DNA of 42,342 bases. It comes from Chloroflexota bacterium (GTDB taxonomy: Bacteria > Chloroflexota > Dehalococcoidia > JACQUD01). Position numbers and translations under genes: made by a program. The notes beneath the pieces are model-generated. The model ran no database searches. It was not told the DNA's origin and saw only the letters and a list, made by a program, of their open reading frames with translations. Where the stretch lies: assembly GCA_016210485.1 (NCBI GenBank), contig JACQUD010000019.1, positions 1 to 42,342 of the forward strand, written 5' to 3'. The stretch's first letter is position 1. Every line of letters begins with the position of its first letter. This document shows, one piece after another, positions 39,440 through 42,342 of the stretch.

Positions 39440-39466
39440 GAACCCTCACCCCCTTCGTTTCTCGGA

Positions 39467-39649
39467 GGGGGACGGAGTCCCCCTTCCGACGGTCGCCTGC
39501 GGCGACCTGCCTCCCCCTCTGGCCTGGCTCACCCTCACCCCCATTCGGCAGGCTCATGGCAAGCCTGGCCCCCTCTCCCTTCCAGGGAGAGGGGGTATTA
39601 GAGAATTTGGGGGATACCCCCAAACCCCCAGCAAAGGGGCTTCGCCCCT
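39467..39649. repeat. array of five perfect GC-rich hairpins
   Basis: Five stems with 3-base loops follow each other in the 238-base gap between proB and the methyltransferase gene: 39467-39483 (7 bp), 39491-39507 (7 bp), 39569-39595 (12 bp, CCCCCTCTCCCT arm), 39606-39624 (8 bp) and 39635-39649 (6 bp). No gene is seen here. They look like REP-type or degenerate insertion sequences rather than one terminator. Confidence 0.6.
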
Positions 39650-39677
39650 CTGCACTCCCCATTTTCTTCATCGGTGC

Positions 39678-40820
39678 TCACAGCACCACCAGGTTGTTGC
39701 GATGCACCACCTCTTCGCCATACTCGTAGCCTAGGCAGGCCAGGATTTCGTCGGAGCGGCAGCCCTTGATGCGCTGGATGTCCGCCGAGGAGTAGCTGAC
39801 CAGCCCGCAGGCCAGCTCCCGGCCGCCCTCGTCGGCGATGGCCACCGCCTCCCCCCGGTCGAACTCCCCGGCCACCGCCACCACCCCGGCGGGGAGGAGG
39901 CTCCGGTTCCCCGTCGTCAGCGCCTTGGCTGCCCCGGCGTCCACCACCAGCCGACCCTGCCTCGAAAGTGCCGAGAGCAGCCACCGCTTGCGGCTCTCCA
40001 GGCGAGTGGTGGTAGGTGGGAAAAGGGTGCCCACTTCCTCGCCGCGAGCCAGGCTCAGGAGCACCCCCGGCCTGCGCCCGTTGGCGATGACGGTGGCCAC
40101 CCCCGAGGCCGCCGCCAGCCGGGCTGCCTCCACCTTGGAGGACATGCCGCCGCTTCCCCTCTCCCCCGGTGGCCCCGCCGCCCAGCGCCTCACCTCATCA
40201 TCCACCCTGTCCACCCTGCGGATGAGACGGGCCTGGGGGTGGGTGTGGGGGTCGGCGTCGTAGAGGCCCTCGGTATCGGTGAGGATGGCCAGGAGGTCGG
40301 CATCCACCAGGTTGGCTACCATGGCCGAGAGGGAATCGTTATCGCCGAAGATCTCCTCCCTTATCTCATCTACTGACACCACGTCGTTCTCGTTGACGAT
40401 GGGCACCACCCCCAGCTCCAGGAGGGAGAGGAGGGTGTTGCGGGCATTGAGATAGCCGTGGCGGTCGGTGAGGTCGCCCTTGGTGAGGAGGGCTTGGGCC
40501 ACAGCGATGCCCTGAGAACCGAAGAGCTCATCGTAGAGGTGCATGAGTCGACCCTGCCCCACCGAGGCCAGCACCTGGCGTCGAGGTATATCCCGGCCCT
40601 CTGCTATCTGGGCCAGCACCTGTCTCCCGGCGGCGATGGCCCCGGAGGTGATCACCACCACCTCTTTCCCCTCCTTACAAAGTTGGGCCACCTGGCCCAC
40701 CAGCTCGGCCATGGCCTTCATGTCCAGGTGAGGGGTGCCCCCGGTGAGGATGTTCGTCCCCAGCTTCACCACCAGGCGGCGATAAGGGCCGTTCCTTGCC
40801 TTCCCTTTTCTAGCAGCCAT
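39678..40820 (-). CDS. proB: glutamate 5-kinase
   Basis: 380 residues, full length with a C-terminal PUA domain. It phosphorylates glutamate to start proline synthesis. Kinase motifs are LVVKLGTNILTGG at the start, VVVITSGAIAAGRQVL near 55, VPIVNENDVVSVDEI near 135, FGDNDSLSAMVANLVDADLL near 155, and GSGGMSSKVEAARLAA near 222. The PUA part ends with YGEEVVHRNNLVVL. AGGAGGT precedes the ATG with good spacing. It is normally followed by proA; here a foreign-looking gene lies between them. Confidence 0.96.
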   Translation of the reverse strand: MAARKGKARNGPYRRLVVKLGTNILTGGTPHLDMKAMAELVGQVAQLCKEGKEVVVITSGAIAAGRQVLAQIAEGRDIPRRQVLASVGQGRLMHLYDELFGSQGIAVAQALLTKGDLTDRHGYLNARNTLLSLLELGVVPIVNENDVVSVDEIREEIFGDNDSLSAMVANLVDADLLAILTDTEGLYDADPHTHPQARLIRRVDRVDDEVRRWAAGPPGERGSGGMSSKVEAARLAAASGVATVIANGRRPGVLLSLARGEEVGTLFPPTTTRLESRKRWLLSALSRQGRLVVDAGAAKALTTGNRSLLPAGVVAVAGEFDRGEAVAIADEGGRELACGLVSYSSADIQRIKGCRSDEILACLGYEYGEEVVHRNNLVVL

Positions 40821-40846
40821 CCCAGATACCTCCTGAGTTAGCTCTA

Positions 40847-40874
40847 ATTATATCAGTGGAGTGCAGCCCAGCAA
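40847..40874 (-). promoter_or_regulatory. promoter of proB
   Basis: Read leftwards, TTGCTG and a perfect TATAAT are separated by 16 bases, about 27 bases before the proB start. Confidence 0.5.
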
Positions 40875-40919
40875 AATTCAGAGATAGCGATTTGTAATTA
40901 TTCTTTCATGGAAACCCGC

Positions 40920-40949
40920 TTGACGTTTGTGAAAAAATGTGGTTACAAT
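40920..40949 (+). promoter_or_regulatory. promoter of rex
   Basis: TTGACG and TACAAT are separated by 18 bases. The spacer begins with TTTGTGAAAAAATG; TTGTGA faces TTACAA, a loose version of the Rex site but with wider spacing than the known consensus, so autoregulation is only a possibility. Confidence 0.55.
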
Positions 40950-40992
40950 ACGGCCATGAAAAAAGGTTGTTGTAGTGGAGAGGGGGTCCAAA

Positions 40993-41691
40993 ATGGTTAG
41001 GACTCAACGGGCGAGTCAGGACATCCCCGATATTGTAGTCTCGCGTCTGCCTCTTTATCTCCAGGCCTTGACCTCGCTCCAGGAGCAGGGGATGGCCGTG
41101 ATCAAGTCTCATGAGCTGGCTGCCGTGGTTCAGGCGACGCCGGCCCAGATTCGTAAGGACTTCAGCTACTTCGGCAAGTTTGGCAAGCAAGGCATGGGCT
41201 ATAGCGTTGAAAGATTGCTCTCCGAGATTAGGCTCATCTTGGGCCTGGACCGGACCTGGAACCTGGCCATAGTGGGTTTGGGGCGTGTTGGCCGGGCCTT
41301 GGTCAGCTATCGCGGCTTCCTCCACCAGGGATTTCATATTGTGGCAGCATTCGATCAATCTCCCAAGGTGATAGGCAAGAAAGTCGGGCGCTTGGTAGTC
41401 CAGGACATGGCTTATCTGCAAGAGGCCTTAAAGACTCAGGGGGTAGATATTGGGGTAGTAGCTGTGCCTGTCGCCGAGGCTCAGAAGGTTGTCAATCAAC
41501 TGGTGCAATGCGGCATCAAGGGGATCCTGAACTATGCCCCCACTACCCCCCAGGTGCCTCCCGGGGTTCAGCTTCGCACCGTGGACCCTGTCCCCTCTTT
41601 GCAGAGTATGACCTTCTATCTAAAAGAGGCTTCCACAGCTAAGGTCAGAGCGAAGCGCAGGTCGCGCCCCAAGGGTAGGGCCTTCCCTTAA
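40993..41691 (+). CDS. rex: redox-sensing transcriptional repressor Rex
   Basis: About 232 residues from the ATG at 40993, with GGAGAGGGGG upstream; a GTG at 40975 is less likely. The N-terminal winged helix (SRLPLYLQALTSLQEQGMAV, then ATPAQIRKDFSYFGKFGKQG) reads DNA. The Rossmann domain (LAIVGLGRVGRALVSYRGF) senses the NADH/NAD ratio, and the C-terminal helix (DPVPSLQSMTFYLKE) swaps between subunits. Rex represses fermentation or respiration genes until NADH rises. A basic tail (VRAKRRSRPKGRAFP) follows. It is divergent from proB and convergent with atpC. Confidence 0.95.
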   Translation: MVRTQRASQDIPDIVVSRLPLYLQALTSLQEQGMAVIKSHELAAVVQATPAQIRKDFSYFGKFGKQGMGYSVERLLSEIRLILGLDRTWNLAIVGLGRVGRALVSYRGFLHQGFHIVAAFDQSPKVIGKKVGRLVVQDMAYLQEALKTQGVDIGVVAVPVAEAQKVVNQLVQCGIKGILNYAPTTPQVPPGVQLRTVDPVPSLQSMTFYLKEASTAKVRAKRRSRPKGRAFP

Positions 41692-41706
41692 AAGACGTAG
41701 CCTTAT

Positions 41707-42141
41707 TTATGCTGGAGGCCTCGCCCCAGGGGGGCGAGTTTTTTGTTTTCGGGACACTTTGATTCGTTCCAGGGAGCGGATGAGGGCTAGCTGGGCCCGG
41801 GCCACATCCATCCCTGTCGGCTTCTCCCTGAGCCGGGCCTCGGCGCGGCGCCGGGCCTCCTCGGCCCGCTCCGTGTCGATCTCCTCGGCCCGCTCGGCAG
41901 TGTCGGCCAGGACGGTTACCTTGTTCTCCAACACCTCCAGGAAGCCGCCGGAGACGAAGATGGAGGTCTCCACGTCCTCCTTGCGCACCATGACTTCCCC
42001 GGGCTTCAGGGTGGTGAGGAGGGGGGCGTGGCGGGGCAGAATACCTAGCTCGCCCTCTATCCCCGGGGCCACCACGATATCCACCTCATCCGAGAAGACG
42101 ACGCGCTCAGCGGTTACTATCTCAAACTGAAGGCGTGGCAT
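41707..42141 (-). CDS. atpC: ATP synthase F1 epsilon subunit
   Basis: 144 residues, a normal epsilon subunit: beta sandwich (LQFEIVTAERVVFSDEVDIV, then EGELGILPRHAPLLTTLKPG) and a C-terminal helical hairpin (EEIDTERAEEARRRAEARLR, then DVARAQLALIRSLERIKV). It links the rotor to the catalytic head and regulates ATP hydrolysis. It follows atpD by 30 bases, the standard order. Its last dozen codons (KTRPPGARPPA) are the complement of the rex terminator hairpin, so the extra tail after IKVSRKQ may be a by-product of that overlap. Confidence 0.95.
   Translation of the reverse strand: MPRLQFEIVTAERVVFSDEVDIVVAPGIEGELGILPRHAPLLTTLKPGEVMVRKEDVETSIFVSGGFLEVLENKVTVLADTAERAEEIDTERAEEARRRAEARLREKPTGMDVARAQLALIRSLERIKVSRKQKTRPPGARPPA
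41720..41744 (+). terminator. rho-independent terminator of rex
   Basis: CTCGCCCC and GGGGCGAG form a perfect 8-bp stem with a 3-base loop, followed by six T. It lies 28 bases after the rex stop and within the 3' end of convergent atpC. Confidence 0.85.
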
Positions 42142-42171
42142 TAAATCTCATACCTTCCTATATCAATCGGC

Positions 42172-42342
42172 TCAAGCCGTCCCTTTCATCAGCTTCTCAC
42201 CCTTCTCACGGGCCTCCTCGATGGTGCCCACCATGTAGAAGGCCTGCTCCGTCAGGTCATCGTGCTTCCCCTCCAGGATCTCTTTGAAGCCGCGCACCGT
42301 CTCCTTGACCGGCACGTAGCGGCCGGGGGTGTCGGTGAAGGC
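42172..42342 (-). CDS. atpD: ATP synthase F1 beta subunit, C-terminal fragment
   Basis: The last 56 codons; the gene continues past the right edge. The sequence [20 protein letters not shown], then [20 protein letters not shown], is the well-conserved C-terminal domain of the F1 catalytic beta subunit. It is followed by atpC in the standard ATP synthase order. The end ([10 protein letters not shown]) is ordinary. Confidence 0.96.
   Translation of the reverse strand, partial: AFTDTPGRYVPVKETVRGFKEILEGKHDDLTEQAFYMVGTIEEAREKGEKLMKGTA

Noticed and set aside
40926-40949. Rex operator in front of rex
   Set aside because: TTGTGA and TTACAA are 10 bases apart, wider than the known Rex site, and one base differs, so it is kept only as a remark.
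1-42342. CRISPR array, transposase or integrase genes
   Set aside because: No regularly spaced direct repeats and no protein with transposase or integrase motifs were seen.

Overview
The window is GC-rich and gene-dense. It most likely comes from an uncultured Chloroflexota bacterium of the Dehalococcoidia type. This is an inference from gene content: a Wood-Ljungdahl carbonyl branch (acsB, acsC, acsD, acsE, the RACo activator and cooC), ADP-forming acyl-CoA synthetase subunits, a PaaX-type regulator, Rex, split transketolase, an F1 ATPase and several TTG/GTG starts. No rRNA or ribosomal protein gene is present to fix the taxonomy.

Layout. 1-3500: a NarG-type molybdoenzyme (cut by the window edge), a c-type cytochrome and a small protein, read leftwards and divergent from a PAS-GAF-SARP regulator. 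3500-4100: gene graveyard with a decayed VapBC module and the 3' part of a tRNA. 4100-17330: leftward acetyl-CoA synthase region running stress-like protein, acsB, VOC protein (with its own promoter and terminator), acsD, acsC, RACo, two tandem acyl-CoA synthetase alpha-type proteins, cooC, acsE, nth. No carbon monoxide dehydrogenase catalytic subunit lies in the window. 17335-22540: a molybdate-transporter gene behind a probable molybdenum-cofactor riboswitch, a split EamA transporter pair, a decayed PHP gene, an unknown protein, a stand-alone receiver and thiI. 22600-26834: nitrilase divergent from thiolase, a tRNA-Met overlapping the thiolase stop, a PAC2 protein and a coiled-coil zinc-ribbon protein. 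26840-30030: leftward aldolase-pfkA-pyruvate kinase operon, in which the kinase lacks its B domain. 30200-33360: a PaaX-family regulator followed by a divergent acetyl-CoA synthase paralog. 33384-35576: split transketolase with a small membrane zinc-ribbon protein between its halves. 35584-40820: small proteins, then proA and proB separated by a methyltransferase-nuclease fusion flanked by inverted repeats. 40900-end: rex, atpC and the end of atpD.

How it fits together. AcsE moves the methyl group of methyl-tetrahydrofolate to the corrinoid protein AcsCD. RACo re-reduces that protein when its cobalt is oxidised. AcsB joins methyl, CO and CoA into acetyl-CoA, and the acyl-CoA synthetase alpha-type proteins could couple acetyl-CoA to ATP formation if a beta subunit exists elsewhere. 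Molybdate uptake would serve the NarG-type enzyme. Rex beside the ATPase genes points to redox control.

The most striking item is the second ACS-like protein at 31290-33206. It keeps all six A-cluster cysteines, with Cys-Ser-Cys in place of Cys-Gly-Cys, but has a shortened and divergent N-terminal half. It sits directly behind a PaaX-type regulator, away from the acs operon, and I know of no described function for it.
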